Numbered from the stretch's first letter, positions 16,932 to 25,889 are shown. The stretch is DNA of 62,960 bases from an uncultured Clostridia bacterium (GCA_944363035.1 CALVTS010000004.1:64601-127560), one strand, 5' to 3'. Made by a program: numbers and translations. The notes: a model not told the origin generated them from the letters alone.

Positions 16932-18572
16932 ATGAAGATAGTCATCGTAGGCGGTGTGGCGGGCGGCGCGAGTTGCGCCACGAGAGCGCGCCGTCTGAAT
17001 GAGAATGCCGAGATAGTCATCTTCGAAAGAGGAGACAACGTGTCGTACGCAAATTGCGGATTGCCCTATTTCGTGGGCGGCGCCATCGCAAAAGAGGAGT
17101 CTCTGACGGTCGCGAGCCCGGGGTTCTTGCGCGCGCGTTTCGCGATAGACGTGCGTGTGCGCTCCGAGGTGGTGGGGATAGACCCCGCCGCAAAGAAAGT
17201 CCGCGTGCGCGAGAGAGAGGGCAGGGAATATGAGGAAAGCTATGACAAGCTCGTGCTCGCTCCGGGAGCCTCGGCAAAGACTTTCGGATGGGGAGGAGAG
17301 GGGGTGTTCACCCTCCGCGACGTCAGGGACGCCACGGGGCTCTCTTCTTATATCCGCGAACACGGCGTGAAGACCGCGCTCGTTGCGGGCGGCGGATTCA
17401 TAGGCGTGGAGACGGCGGAAAACCTTGCGCGCATCGGAGTGAACGTGACCCTTGCGGAATTTCAGCCCCAGCTCCTTCCTCCGCTGGATCCCGAGATGGC
17501 GGTCCCCGTTGCCGAAGAGCTCGTGAAGAATGGGATAAACGTGCGCACGGGCACGGGGGTCAAGAGCGTAGAAAAATCAAAAGATGGGCTTAAAGTGGTG
17601 TTTTCCGATGATACAACTGCGGATTTCGGCATAGTCGTGCTCGCGCTGGGGGTCACTCCCGAGACTGCGCTCTTTAAGTCGGCGGGAGGAGAACTTGCGG
17701 CGGACGGCGGGATCGCGGTGGACTCTTTCTTCAGGACCTCTCTTCCCGACGTGTATGCGGCGGGGGACGCGGTGAGCGTCAGGGGCGCGGACGGCAACGA
17801 GACCCTCATCCCCCTCGCGGGGCCTGCAAACAGGCAGGGCAGGAGCGTCGCCGACAACATCATGGGCGGCGCGTCTTCGGGAGGCGCGGATGTGCTGGGC
17901 GCGAGCGTGGTCAAGGTGTGTTCGCTCACCGCGGCTTCGGTGGGACTCAACGAAAAACAGCTCAGACGCGCGGGGAGGGAGTATCTCAAAGTGTACGCTT
18001 TCCCCTTCTCGCACGCCACCTATTATCCCGGCGCGAAGCAGATGATACTGAAACTCCTCTTCGACCGCGACGGCAAGGTGCTGGGCGCGCAGGGAGTGGG
18101 GGAAGAGCACGTCGAAAAGCAGATAGACGTCATCGCGGCGGCAATGCGTTTCGGAGGCAAGGTGAGCGACCTCGCGCAGATGGAGCTGTGCTACGCGCCT
18201 CCGTACAATTCGGCGAAGAGCCCCGTGAATATGCTCGGCTTCATCGCGAGCAACGTATTGGACGGGCTCATGTCTCCCGCCTATGCCGAGGATGTGAAGG
18301 AGGGGGATCTCGTGCTGGACGTGCGCACGCCGTCGGAGTTTGCGGCGGGGCACATCGAGGGCTCCTTGAACATTCCGCTGGACGAACTCCGCGACAGGCT
18401 CGGCGAAGTGCCGAAGGACACCCCGATCGTCGTCACCTGCGCGGTGGGACTGCGCGGCTACATCGCGGCAAGGATACTTGCCGGACACGGATATACCGCG
18501 TCAGACCTCACGGGAGGGTACAGGATGTATTGTCTTGCAAAAAAGGCGGGTCTTGTCAAAAACGCAAGATGA
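16932..18572 (+). CDS. FAD/NAD(P) disulfide reductase with C-terminal rhodanese domain (CoADR-RHD type)
   Basis: This 546-residue flavoprotein belongs to the CoA-disulfide/polysulfide reductase group. It has an N-terminal FAD loop KIVIVGGVAGGASCATRAR and a single redox cysteine in SYANCGLPYFVGG, which is diagnostic of the CoADR/NADH oxidase subgroup. An NAD(P) loop ALVAGGGFIGVETAENL and a FAD-ribityl motif DVYAAGDAV follow. Residues of about 450-540 form a rhodanese domain (LVLDVRTPSEFAAGHIEGS) with catalytic Cys in VVTCAVGLRGY. The fusion suggests sulfane-sulfur or persulfide handling. It has its own promoter and a GGAGG site. Confidence 0.9.
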   Translation: MKIVIVGGVAGGASCATRARRLNENAEIVIFERGDNVSYANCGLPYFVGGAIAKEESLTVASPGFLRARFAIDVRVRSEVVGIDPAAKKVRVREREGREYEESYDKLVLAPGASAKTFGWGGEGVFTLRDVRDATGLSSYIREHGVKTALVAGGGFIGVETAENLARIGVNVTLAEFQPQLLPPLDPEMAVPVAEELVKNGINVRTGTGVKSVEKSKDGLKVVFSDDTTADFGIVVLALGVTPETALFKSAGGELAADGGIAVDSFFRTSLPDVYAAGDAVSVRGADGNETLIPLAGPANRQGRSVADNIMGGASSGGADVLGASVVKVCSLTAASVGLNEKQLRRAGREYLKVYAFPFSHATYYPGAKQMILKLLFDRDGKVLGAQGVGEEHVEKQIDVIAAAMRFGGKVSDLAQMELCYAPPYNSAKSPVNMLGFIASNVLDGLMSPAYAEDVKEGDLVLDVRTPSEFAAGHIEGSLNIPLDELRDRLGEVPKDTPIVVTCAVGLRGYIAARILAGHGYTASDLTGGYRMYCLAKKAGLVKNAR

Positions 18573-18619
18573 ATTTCACAAAAAGCATTGTTTAAGCCGC
18601 AATAACGGCAATATTGGAC

Positions 18620-18651
18620 GACGAGCCCCGCTCGGAAGAGCGGGGCTCGTC
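18620..18651. terminator. Shared hairpin between convergent genes
   Basis: A perfect 14-bp stem (GACGAGCCCCGCTC and its complement) with a GGAA tetraloop lies between two convergent genes. It lacks a T-run. Confidence 0.6.
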
Positions 18652-18684
18652 CTGCGGAAGGACGCGCCTTGCGGCGCAGAGATG

Positions 18685-19758
18685 TTATCTGCGGCCCATC
18701 AGTTCGTAGGTGTAGGAATTGGTGCCGTCGGGGTTTTCGGTGATGTTGACGTAGTATCCCGTGGTGGAGTGCATACTGCCCACGCGGATGCGGATGACTT
18801 CTCTGCCGCGCACGGTCTCTTTGTCGAAATAGAAGACCTGACTGCTGTCGCTCTCGCGGTTGAAGTAAGTCATCTCTATCTCCACCTCGCCGCGCTCCTG
18901 CTCATATTCGAAGGAACTCTCTTCCAGGGGGGTACTGCCGCTGAATACGGAGTAGCTGTATTCGCGCTCATGCTCCGCGCCCTCGGTCTCCACGCTCTGT
19001 TCCACCACCATCCTGCGTCCCTCGGGGAGGGTGACCACGAATTCGAGTTCCTCCTCCTGTTCGCCGGGTTCGCTCTCCACACTGCGTTCGCCGCGGATGT
19101 CGTACTCGTTGCCGTCGACGATCATTATCCCGCTTATGGAATATTCTTCCTCTTCCTCATAGGGGTCGCGGTCGTGGTCGTAGTCGGGGCGGAGGGTCTC
19201 GTTGTAGTACATGACGTAGCTCTTCACCTCGCCGCTCATGTCGGTATAGGACACGGTGGTCTTGACCTGATATTCCGTGCGGTCGGACGCTTCCGCGCTC
19301 ACGGTGAACCCGCCGTCCGCGAGCAGGCTTTCGACAAGCGCCATATATCCGTCCAGCATCGCCGTGGTCTCGTCGCTGACGGGGACGGGCGTCTCGGTCG
19401 CGGGAGAGGAGGAAGCGGTCGCCGCGTCCGGGGTCTCCTGATACATGGAGGAGATTATCATCCCCGCAGATGCCGCGCTGAAACCGTATGCCTCCGCCGC
19501 GGTGTCCACCTCGTCGAATCCGCCCGTGCCGCCGGGATTGAAGCTCACGTCGCCGTCGGGAACGTCGTCCTCGGCTCCGCCGCCGGATACGCTGCCGCCG
19601 CCGGATACGTTGTCGTCGTTGTCTCCGCCGGGGGTGGTGACGTTGCCGCCCTCGCCGCCGGAGGGAGAATTGCCCTCTCCGGTGTTGCAGGCGACCAGAC
19701 CTACCGCGAGCGCCGCCGCGAGCGCCGCTATGACTATGAGTATCAGTATCTTTTTCAT
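18685..19758 (-). CDS. Predicted lipoprotein, glutamate-rich
   Basis: The protein begins MKKILILIVIAALAAALAVG and continues to a lipobox LVAC, so it should be exported and lipid-anchored. A low-complexity Gly/Ser/Asp linker spans about residues 25-80. The C-terminal 200 residues alternate charged and beta-prone stretches (YEEEEEYSISGIMIVDG). I do not recognise a family. The lipoprotein at 59955 shares the general plan (lipobox, SxxVExxxxV-type beta region), so they may be paralogues. The ATG at 19758 is preferred to an adjacent TTG because AAGGAGG lies 8 nt upstream. A conserved role is not evident. Confidence 0.75.
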   Translation of the reverse strand: MKKILILIVIAALAAALAVGLVACNTGEGNSPSGGEGGNVTTPGGDNDDNVSGGGSVSGGGAEDDVPDGDVSFNPGGTGGFDEVDTAAEAYGFSAASAGMIISSMYQETPDAATASSSPATETPVPVSDETTAMLDGYMALVESLLADGGFTVSAEASDRTEYQVKTTVSYTDMSGEVKSYVMYYNETLRPDYDHDRDPYEEEEEYSISGIMIVDGNEYDIRGERSVESEPGEQEEELEFVVTLPEGRRMVVEQSVETEGAEHEREYSYSVFSGSTPLEESSFEYEQERGEVEIEMTYFNRESDSSQVFYFDKETVRGREVIRIRVGSMHSTTGYYVNITENPDGTNSYTYELMGRR

Positions 19759-19938
19759 CAATATGTCCTCCTTTTTGACGGGGAGTCCGCGCTCACACGC
19801 GGCGACTCCGTTTTTCGGGTGCGGTCACCCGTGTTCTCAAAAAACATACGATCGAATACGCGGATAGGTTACAAAATTTTTTTTCGGCGCGCGGAGCATC
19901 CCCCTCGGGAACAAAATTTTTCAACTGCTTTCAAACGC

Positions 19939-19967
19939 TTGCTTTTTTGATAAAAAAAGCATACAAA
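19939..19967 (+). promoter_or_regulatory. Promoter of the permease gene
   Basis: TTGCTT and TACAAA are separated by 17 nt. The ATG follows 11 nt later without a clear Shine-Dalgarno, so the leader is at most a few nucleotides. Confidence 0.5.
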
Positions 19968-19978
19968 TATCCCTCGGT

Positions 19979-21136
19979 ATGAGCGTATTAGTAGGCAGAC
20001 ACGCGGCGTCTCCGCGAATGAATATCTTCCTCGGGCTGTTGAAGAGCCATATGGTCCTCATCATAGCGGCGGTCGCCGCCGTGGTGACCTGCTTCTTCGT
20101 GCCGCCGGACGCGGGATATATCGACTACTTCGACCCCGACACCCTGTCCTGCCTATTCTGCACCCTCGCCGTGGTCAGCGCGCTCAAAGAGCGCAGGTTC
20201 TTCGAGTGGCTGGCGGGAAAGATAGTCACCGCGTTCGGCAATATGCGCAGAGTCGCGTTCGCCCTCGTTTTCGTCACGTATTTCGGCTCAATGATCATGG
20301 CAAACGATATGGCGCTCGTCACCTTCCTGCCCCTCGGATATTATGTGCTGTCCTCCTGCGGGAAGAGAGAGTACACCGCTTTCGTCTTCGTCATGCAGAA
20401 CGTAGCCGCCAATCTCGGCGGGATGCTCACTCCGTTCGGCAATCCGCAGAACCTCTATCTTTATTCCTACTATTCCATCGCGGCAGAGGAGTTTTTCAAG
20501 ATCATGGCGCTTCCTTTCGGCGTGGCGTTCGTGCTCATAGCCCTCACCTGCCTCTTCGTCAGACCCGTCAGGGTGGAGCTCGAGACCCCCGAAGTCCCCG
20601 CGCCGCCCGTATGGAGGATGGCGGTGTATTTCATACTCTTCGCGCTCTCGGTGCTCATAGTTTTCAGGGTGTTCCCGTTTTATGTCGGGCTCGCCGCCGT
20701 CACCGTCGCGCTCCTCGTGCTGGAACCCAAAGCCTTCCTCAGGGTGGACTACGCCTTGCTCCTCACGTTCTGCGCTTTCTTCGTGTTTTCGGGCAACCTC
20801 TCGCGCATCCCCACGGTGCAGACGGCGCTCGGCGGACTCATAGCGTTTTCCCCGTTGCTCGTCGGCACCGCGTCCTGCCAGGTCATCAGCAACGTGCCCT
20901 CCGCCGTCCTTCTTTCCAAATTCACCTCCGATTACAGCCACCTTCTCGTCGCCGTCAACATAGGAGGGCTCGGGACCCCCGTGGCGTCCCTCGCCAGCCT
21001 CATCACTCTGGGAGAGTACCGCCGCCGCGATCCGGGACGTACGGGACGTTATCTCGCGCTGTTCAGCCTCATCAACTTCCTCTATCTTGCCGTCCTGATA
21101 GGCGCGAGCTACCTCAATGACCTCATCCTCGCGTGA
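19979..21136 (+). CDS. SLC13/ArsB-like anion permease
   Basis: This 385-residue polytopic membrane protein has about ten hydrophobic segments. The signatures MIMANDMALVTFLPL and NLGGMLTPFGNPQNLYL fit the ion-transporter superfamily that includes ArsB, NhaD and citrate/dicarboxylate (CitM/SLC13) carriers. In these folds such asparagine/glycine hairpins line the substrate site. The substrate cannot be deduced; no arsenic genes are near. The first ATG follows the promoter by 11 nt; an internal Met at residue 14 is an alternative start. It is the last chromosomal gene before the integrated element. Confidence 0.8.
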   Translation: MSVLVGRHAASPRMNIFLGLLKSHMVLIIAAVAAVVTCFFVPPDAGYIDYFDPDTLSCLFCTLAVVSALKERRFFEWLAGKIVTAFGNMRRVAFALVFVTYFGSMIMANDMALVTFLPLGYYVLSSCGKREYTAFVFVMQNVAANLGGMLTPFGNPQNLYLYSYYSIAAEEFFKIMALPFGVAFVLIALTCLFVRPVRVELETPEVPAPPVWRMAVYFILFALSVLIVFRVFPFYVGLAAVTVALLVLEPKAFLRVDYALLLTFCAFFVFSGNLSRIPTVQTALGGLIAFSPLLVGTASCQVISNVPSAVLLSKFTSDYSHLLVAVNIGGLGTPVASLASLITLGEYRRRDPGRTGRYLALFSLINFLYLAVLIGASYLNDLILA

Positions 21137-21205
21137 GTTCCCTTGCAACGCACGGGCAACATTTGTCCGCATTCAAAATTCATTCGCGTACTTCGCGCAT
21201 TTTCA

Positions 21206-21234
21206 TTGACAAACCCCGCCCGAAAACATATAAT
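21206..21234 (+). promoter_or_regulatory. tRNA promoter now driving the element-borne tRNA-Thr
   Basis: A perfect TTGACA-17-TATAAT sits 31 nt before the split tRNA-Thr 5' half. Reading on, it would transcribe that fragment and then the complete tRNA-Thr at 21368. Confidence 0.8.
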
Positions 21235-21265
21235 CATATAGCGTCGTTTGAGACGTCACACATAT

Positions 21266-21303
21266 GCTGCTATGGCTCAGTCGGTAGAGCACTTCCTTGG
21301 TAA
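21266..21303 (+). pseudogene. 5' half of split tRNA-Thr (attL)
   Basis: The fragment begins with acceptor strand GCTGCTA, D-arm GGCTCAGTCGGTAGAGC and the anticodon stem-loop up to CCTTGGTAA, then stops. Its acceptor strand pairs perfectly with TAGCAGC in the 3' half at 59452-59498. CCTTGGTAA (21295-21303) is also present at the right end, so the crossover was in the anticodon loop. Confidence 0.9.
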
Positions 21304-21367
21304 AGCCGGCAGGGGGTAAAAACGCAGGCAGACTCAGGTTGCCGCAGACAGTCAAAATCATCGATAC

Positions 21368-21443
<76 letters not shown>

Positions 21444-21448
21444 CTCAA

Positions 21449-21476
21449 AAAAGCCACTGTTTACAGGGCTTTTTTC
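21449..21476 (+). terminator. Terminator of tRNA-Thr
   Basis: AAAAGCC and GGCTTTT pair around an 11-nt loop and the T-run continues to TTTTTT. Confidence 0.75.
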
Positions 21477-21514
21477 ATTTTCCAAAACTTCAAAAATCAA
21501 TCGGCAAAATTCGA

Positions 21515-21660
21515 TTGGCTGTCAGAAAAACGCCCATTTGCTGTCAGATATATTGTCAAAATTCGATTGAATTTTTGAAAAATCCATTTCCCTTTCCCGA
21601 CCTGTCCAAAACGCCCTAAAACCCCCTATTTTTCACCCATTGGCTACATTTGGCTGTCAG
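21515..21660. repeat. Three direct repeats of TTGGCTGTCAG (possible integrase arm sites)
   Basis: TTGGCTGTCAG (21515), TTTGCTGTCAG (21537) and TTTGGCTGTCAG (21649) lie in an AT-rich gene-free stretch (21477-21810). Related copies, one inverted, lie at 59311-59350 near the other end. CAAAATTCGATT also occurs twice here. Confidence 0.55.
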
Positions 21661-21810
21661 ATTTATTGAATCATGTTGTAGTTTTGGATTTGACTTATCA
21701 GCCATGCGTTTTAAAACGTACTATGACTAAATACGACCAAAAAATAAAAAGAAATACAACTTAATGTTTGAGAAACATCTATTAAAACTTAAATTTTAAG
21801 TCAATACCAT

Positions 21811-21839
21811 TTGATGAAGAAGATGAAGTGTGGTATAAT
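21811..21839 (+). promoter_or_regulatory. Promoter of the TIGR04255 cassette
   Basis: TTGATG and TATAAT are separated by 17 nt, about 90 nt before the first gene. Confidence 0.6.
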
Positions 21840-21927
21840 ACCAAAACAGTAATATGATGCATATTTTGTTATACGTGATGCACTCAAATATTGACGAAAG
21901 AAGTATAGTTTGAGGTGGAGAATCAAT

Positions 21928-22698
21928 ATGGGCAAAGTGTTGTACAAGAAGAATTCCATTCTAGAATCTATAATTCAAATAAAATTTCCTCAAATATTAG
22001 CATTAAAGAATGAGGATCCGATACAATTCCAATCGTTAATAAGGGAGACATTCCCTATATATCAATTATCTATTGAAAAACAACACGAAATTGCTTTCAA
22101 TATTGAAAAAGAGCCAACTTTGGCTAAAATTTTACAAAGCCAGCAAATTAAGAACCATAATTTTATCTCAACTGACGGGCACTATAAAATAAACCTCACG
22201 AGCGGTTTTATTTCTATCTCCACAGTGAAATATGATTCTTGGGAGAACATCATCGATCTTTTTTCTAAGCCGATGGAGTCTTTTTTAAAAATTTATCAAC
22301 CTCCATTTTTTGAAAGGGTTGGGTTAAGATATATAGACGGATTTTCAAAGAAAAAACTGAATCTAGAAACTTGTTTATGGCGCGATTTGATTGCCCCACA
22401 GTGGTTAGGGGGATATAATCTGATTGAAGATGAAAATAAGGTGTTGACATCTAATCTTGAAGTTGAATATGTGCTAGATGATGGGATTTCTCATGCAAAA
22501 ATTCGGTCTGGATTAGGAATGAACAATAATGAGAAGATTTTTTTACTGGATAGTGATTTTATTCATATCGGTAATATCAATATAAAGGATTATAGGGCTA
22601 TTTTGGAGCAATTGCACGCTTATGCAAAGGAGTTTATCGGTGCTGCAATAACCCAAAAATTGCACGAGGCCATGGAGCCGGAAGAAAATGAAAATTGA
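21928..22698 (+). CDS. TIGR04255 family protein
   Basis: This 256-residue protein matches the sporadically distributed TIGR04255 family. It begins with a YKKNSILESIIQIKFPQ strand-rich entry, carries the characteristic FERVGLRYID near the middle, and ends in a C-terminal HAYAKEFIGAAITQKLHEAM helix. The family's function is unknown, though members are scattered among mobile and defence regions. The ATG at 21928 follows GAGGTGGAG. Base composition is much lower in GC than the chromosome. The stop overlaps the next gene by 11 nt, so the three genes to 23635 are one operon. Confidence 0.75.
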   Translation: MGKVLYKKNSILESIIQIKFPQILALKNEDPIQFQSLIRETFPIYQLSIEKQHEIAFNIEKEPTLAKILQSQQIKNHNFISTDGHYKINLTSGFISISTVKYDSWENIIDLFSKPMESFLKIYQPPFFERVGLRYIDGFSKKKLNLETCLWRDLIAPQWLGGYNLIEDENKVLTSNLEVEYVLDDGISHAKIRSGLGMNNNEKIFLLDSDFIHIGNINIKDYRAILEQLHAYAKEFIGAAITQKLHEAMEPEENEN

Positions 22699-23206
22699 AG
22701 ATAGAGATACCTATTTGAATTTAAACACTCCTTCGAGTGTTGACGAATATTATATTCCCAAAAGAACTTATTTAGAGGAAACAGACGAGACTGTAGGGCC
22801 CAAGCCATATGCTGTTTTGCCAGAAGAATATGATGTGTTTAGCGAACTTGATGAAAAATATTTTACATTTGGTGTAAACTTACAATTAAATTTTATCAGC
22901 AAAATAATGACCTATTTAAGGGCAAGGTTGATTTTGATATCCAATGAGTTTACAAATTATGTGGTTTTGCCTAAATTGAAAGTTCTCGAGGACGAAGATG
23001 GCTATATCATAATCAATTGGACTTACACACATGCGCGGATTTATATTGCAATATCAAACAATCAAAATCTAGAAGGGAGTTATTTGGGATTGGTTATTGA
23101 GTCGGCCAACAATGAGTTTACATCGCAAACGAGTGTGATAAATGAGACTAACTACCAAGAGAAGATTGACTCTGTATTGCAGTTGATTTTTGCAAATTTA
23201 GTTTAG
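22688..23206 (+). CDS. Unknown protein, second gene of the TIGR04255 cassette
   Basis: This 172-residue acidic protein has no recognised family. It opens with a charged, proline-containing tail (residues 1-50) and then has alternating hydrophobic and polar strands (LQLNFISKIMTYLRARLILIS). It overlaps the TIGR04255 gene by 11 nt and ends one base before the next start, which suggests that it works with them as a complex. There are no signal peptide, membrane segments or catalytic motifs that I can identify. Confidence 0.65.
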   Translation: MKIEDRDTYLNLNTPSSVDEYYIPKRTYLEETDETVGPKPYAVLPEEYDVFSELDEKYFTFGVNLQLNFISKIMTYLRARLILISNEFTNYVVLPKLKVLEDEDGYIIINWTYTHARIYIAISNNQNLEGSYLGLVIESANNEFTSQTSVINETNYQEKIDSVLQLIFANLV

Positions 23207-23635
23207 GTGGCAGAAATGACAAATCGTGATATGCCAGATGATTTTTTACGCGGAATTGCAAATTCGGATTTCATTTGCGAGGGAAATGTTTTGTTTAGTG
23301 CTTTCCAGTTTGAGTCTGCAGATAGAAGTGATGGTATGATGGAAGCATCTATTAATTGGTATGACTCTGAAGAGTCGATAGAAGTTTTGCTCAATCAGCA
23401 GAAACCTAATGGTAAGAAACAATTTGTTGGTGTAGCAAAACTAAAGCGTAGTAAAATTTTGCTCAACATAAACAGCTTAAAAATGCACTTATCATATGAG
23501 CGTAAAGAAATAAGTGGAAATCCTTTTCATGGCAATCTGCTAGTAAGTGAAGGATTAAATAAGCAACTTCGCACTCTGATCATGAATTGTCTAGCATTGG
23601 TTGCGGGTACAAATATAATTTATAATGATAGATAA
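23207..23635 (+). CDS. Unknown protein, third gene of the TIGR04255 cassette
   Basis: This is a 142-residue protein of unknown family. It starts with GTG immediately after the preceding stop; an ATG nine bases later (23216) is an alternative. It contains an acidic N-terminal half and a strand-rich centre (VGVAKLKRSKILLNINSLKMHLSYE), and ends in a short C-terminal helix LRTLIMNCLALVAG. The gap-free coupling to the previous gene supports a shared function. Confidence 0.6.
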   Translation: MAEMTNRDMPDDFLRGIANSDFICEGNVLFSAFQFESADRSDGMMEASINWYDSEESIEVLLNQQKPNGKKQFVGVAKLKRSKILLNINSLKMHLSYERKEISGNPFHGNLLVSEGLNKQLRTLIMNCLALVAGTNIIYNDR

Positions 23636-23763
23636 TATCGTGTGTAAAAACTGTGGTTTAAAAATGCTCGTCGTCGGCAAGCGCAACGCCGAGCGATGGG
23701 AATCCATTGGGCGAGATAAGCGAATAACGATTTGCCTGTGGAGAAGATGGATTGTAAATAAAA

Positions 23764-23791
23764 CCTCCCACCTTATGGTGGGGGATTTTGT
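23764..23791. terminator. Hairpin between the convergent cassette and int
   Basis: CCCACC pairs with GGTGGG around TTAT, with CCT/GGG extension and TTTTG after it. It lies between two convergent genes. Confidence 0.6.
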
Positions 23792-23805
23792 TAAGTAAAA
23801 GCACT

Positions 23806-25044
23806 TCAGTTGTCATCGAAGTGGAATTTCGAGTCGAGTTTGTCGACGGCTTGCTTGAAATAGGAGCGGTCTACGCTGTTGTAGGTGCGGATTGTCGTCG
23901 TGACGTTTTTGTGTCCGAGCAGCATTTGGATGACTTTCGGGTTTTCGCGCGACTCGAAGAGCATACTCGAATAAGTGTGCCGCAAAGAGTGAAAGTGTAG
24001 CTTGTACGGCGCCAATCCGTTCTGACGCATAAGGCGCTGGAATATCGTCTTCGTGCCGGTGTATGTGCGCAATTCCCCCTCGTTGTTGGCAAAAACCAAG
24101 TCGTTCGGGCCGATAAACGATTTGTTAGTCGTGCGCTGTTGTACCCAGCGGGATTTCTTCCATTCGAGCAGAGTGGTTTTCAGTATGTTGGGCATAGGTA
24201 CTTCGCGTACGCTCGCCGCCGTTTCGGTGTCCGAGATTACGGTGCGGTGGTCTACAATTTTGCCTTCCGAGTTGCGTACGGGCAATTCGGTGACAGCGGA
24301 GTCGATGGAGATGATGCCGTTGTCGAAATCCACGTTTTTCCATTTCAGCGCAAGCGCTTCGCCGATGCGCAATCCCGCAAACATCTGTATCATACACAGC
24401 GTCTTCATGAAGTCGTTTTTCGAGATGACTTCGAGGAAATACTCTCGGATTTCAATCGGGATTGCCTTGTACGTTTCCTGTTTGCGTTCCTTGTGTTCGG
24501 GCGTGGATTTGACAATGCATTCCGATACGGGATTGTCGTTGATGAACCGATTTGCCTTCGCATAGGCGAAAAACTGATTGAGCAGGAATTTGACTTTGCG
24601 CACATACGCCAGCGAGTATCCCGCGACCAACATTTTGTTCAGCACCCCCTGAATGATGTTCGGGGTGACCTGCGCGAGTTTGAGTTCGCCTATGTGAGGG
24701 TAGACGTGGAGCTTTGCAAGCATCTCCGCGGTCTCGAAAGTGCGCGGGCTGACGTTCGCCTGCTTGAACGTGACAAGCCAGTCGTGTATCAGTGTCCGCA
24801 AATCGTCGTTGATGACGGAAGCGTGACCGCCGTTGAGTTTTTCGCCCAGTGCGGCGGTCATCTTCATTGCGACTTCGGAGCGCGTCCAGCCGTAAAAGAT
24901 TTTGCGTATGCGTTTTCCGTCGCTGTCGTATCCGAGAGACACTACGGCGCACCACCGTCCGTCGTTCCGTTGATAGACGGAACCCTCGTTTTTCCCGCGA
25001 CGGACGACCTTTTTCTTTTTCGTTTTAGATTTTGAGTTTGCCAT
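23806..25044 (-). CDS. int: Tyrosine site-specific integrase
   Basis: This 412-residue tyrosine recombinase is of the Tn916/phage type and should catalyse integration and excision at the tRNA-Thr core. The N-terminus is a lysine-rich, arm-binding segment (GSVYQRNDGRWCAVVSLGYD), followed by a SAM-like core-binding domain. The catalytic residues are visible: Arg in FAGLRIGEALALKW, HSLRH (HxxR), LGHKNVTTTIRTYNSV with the second His and the region before the nucleophile, and a Tyr near the end (RSYFKQAV or TYNSV). It overlaps the excisionase-like gene by 20 nt, so the two are co-transcribed, and is encoded about 2.5 kb from the left attachment site. Confidence 0.93.
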   Translation of the reverse strand: MANSKSKTKKKKVVRRGKNEGSVYQRNDGRWCAVVSLGYDSDGKRIRKIFYGWTRSEVAMKMTAALGEKLNGGHASVINDDLRTLIHDWLVTFKQANVSPRTFETAEMLAKLHVYPHIGELKLAQVTPNIIQGVLNKMLVAGYSLAYVRKVKFLLNQFFAYAKANRFINDNPVSECIVKSTPEHKERKQETYKAIPIEIREYFLEVISKNDFMKTLCMIQMFAGLRIGEALALKWKNVDFDNGIISIDSAVTELPVRNSEGKIVDHRTVISDTETAASVREVPMPNILKTTLLEWKKSRWVQQRTTNKSFIGPNDLVFANNEGELRTYTGTKTIFQRLMRQNGLAPYKLHFHSLRHTYSSMLFESRENPKVIQMLLGHKNVTTTIRTYNSVDRSYFKQAVDKLDSKFHFDDN

Positions 25045-25612
25045 AAGAATTTTCTCCTTTCAGATACTCCGTCATCTGCCAGGTGACGAATGCAAGTATG
25101 CTCACCACTTGTCTGTTGCCCGCTTTCACCACGGGGAAGCAACGCTTGTGCATAAGTCCTCGCACGTTGTCGCGTCCGAGTCCCGTGAGCTTCACGATGT
25201 CCTCGCAGTCGAGGAAAGTTTTGCCGAATTGTTCGCTCAGCCGCCACGCTTCCGCGGTGATGAGCTCTTCGATTCTGATGTCGTTCAAGTGACTGTTCCG
25301 TATATGTCCCGAAAGATTGTTTTTCCGTATTCTAACCGCACCGATTTGCGTTCGTCGCCTCTTTTTCGAACCGTATTTCTTCTGCGTGCTTCCGTCATAT
25401 ATTCCTCCTCCTTTTTGCGTATTCGAAAGCGAATCGGTAAGCTTCTTGCTTTGCGTGCGGCTTTGCCTTTTCGCCTTCGGTTGCAGTATAGAACAGTCTG
25501 CCGCCCGTCCGCGAGAAACCTGCGGGTAAGTGACGGTAGGTAATTTGGTCACTTCGGGTAAGTTACGGGCAACCGACGGGTAAGTAAAGGGTAGGGTAAA
25601 TTCGTTGTTCAT
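25025..25612 (-). CDS. Excisionase-like helix-turn-helix protein
   Basis: This is a protein of about 195 residues whose C-terminal 70 residues form a MerR/AlpA-like helix-turn-helix (DCEDIVKLTGLGRDNVRGLMHKRCFPVVKAG). This motif is typical of DNA-bending excisionases encoded beside integrases. The N-terminal part is proline/lysine-rich and poorly structured, so the true start could be further downstream. The ATG at 25612 has a good AAGGAG site. A strong GGAGGAGG site inside the gene serves a short ORF in another frame. Confidence 0.65.
   Translation of the reverse strand: MNNEFTLPFTYPSVARNLPEVTKLPTVTYPQVSRGRAADCSILQPKAKRQSRTQSKKLTDSLSNTQKGGGIYDGSTQKKYGSKKRRRTQIGAVRIRKNNLSGHIRNSHLNDIRIEELITAEAWRLSEQFGKTFLDCEDIVKLTGLGRDNVRGLMHKRCFPVVKAGNRQVVSILAFVTWQMTEYLKGENSYGKLKI
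25285..25398 (-). CDS. Possible 37-residue basic peptide inside the excisionase gene
   Basis: An ATG lies 5 nt after AAGGAGGAGG, the best ribosome site in this area, but in a different frame from the excisionase. It opens a 37-codon frame rich in Arg/Lys (MTEARRRNTVRKRGDERKS). It could be a real small protein, a coupling leader, or a sign of a frameshift between the two halves of the excisionase gene. Confidence 0.3.
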   Translation of the reverse strand: MTEARRRNTVRKRGDERKSVRLEYGKTIFRDIYGTVT

Positions 25613-25838
25613 AAGAAAATCTCCTTGTCTTTGGATTTGTCTTTCGACAACAAGGAGAAAATCGGGGGCGGCGAAGCGGTCAAGGGTAGAGCAAAAGACT
25701 TGCGTGGGAATATCGGCAATAATAAAGTCAAAAGCAAATCTTTTGCCCTTGACCCGCGCCAACACCCCCGATACCCACCTCCCCGAAAGACAAAATAATT
25801 AGTGATATTTTAAAAATACAAATTGGAGTTTTGCGGTA

Positions 25839-25867
25839 TTGCAAGATTATAGCATCGATGCTATAAT
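25839..25867 (+). promoter_or_regulatory. Promoter with a 22-bp perfect palindromic operator
   Basis: TTGCAA (25839) and TATAAT (25862) are 17 nt apart. A perfect inverted repeat at 25846-25867 (half-site ATTATAGCATC) covers the spacer and the -10 box. The HTH gene starts 22 nt later, which makes autorepression very likely. Confidence 0.8.
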
Positions 25868-25889
25868 TTCTATGGTTGGAGGTTTATAA

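Noticed and set aside
23640..23760. CKNCGLKMLV zinc-ribbon-like fragment after the TIGR04255 cassette
   Set aside because: It resembles a piece of a zinc-ribbon gene but has no start and no second knuckle; too short to call.
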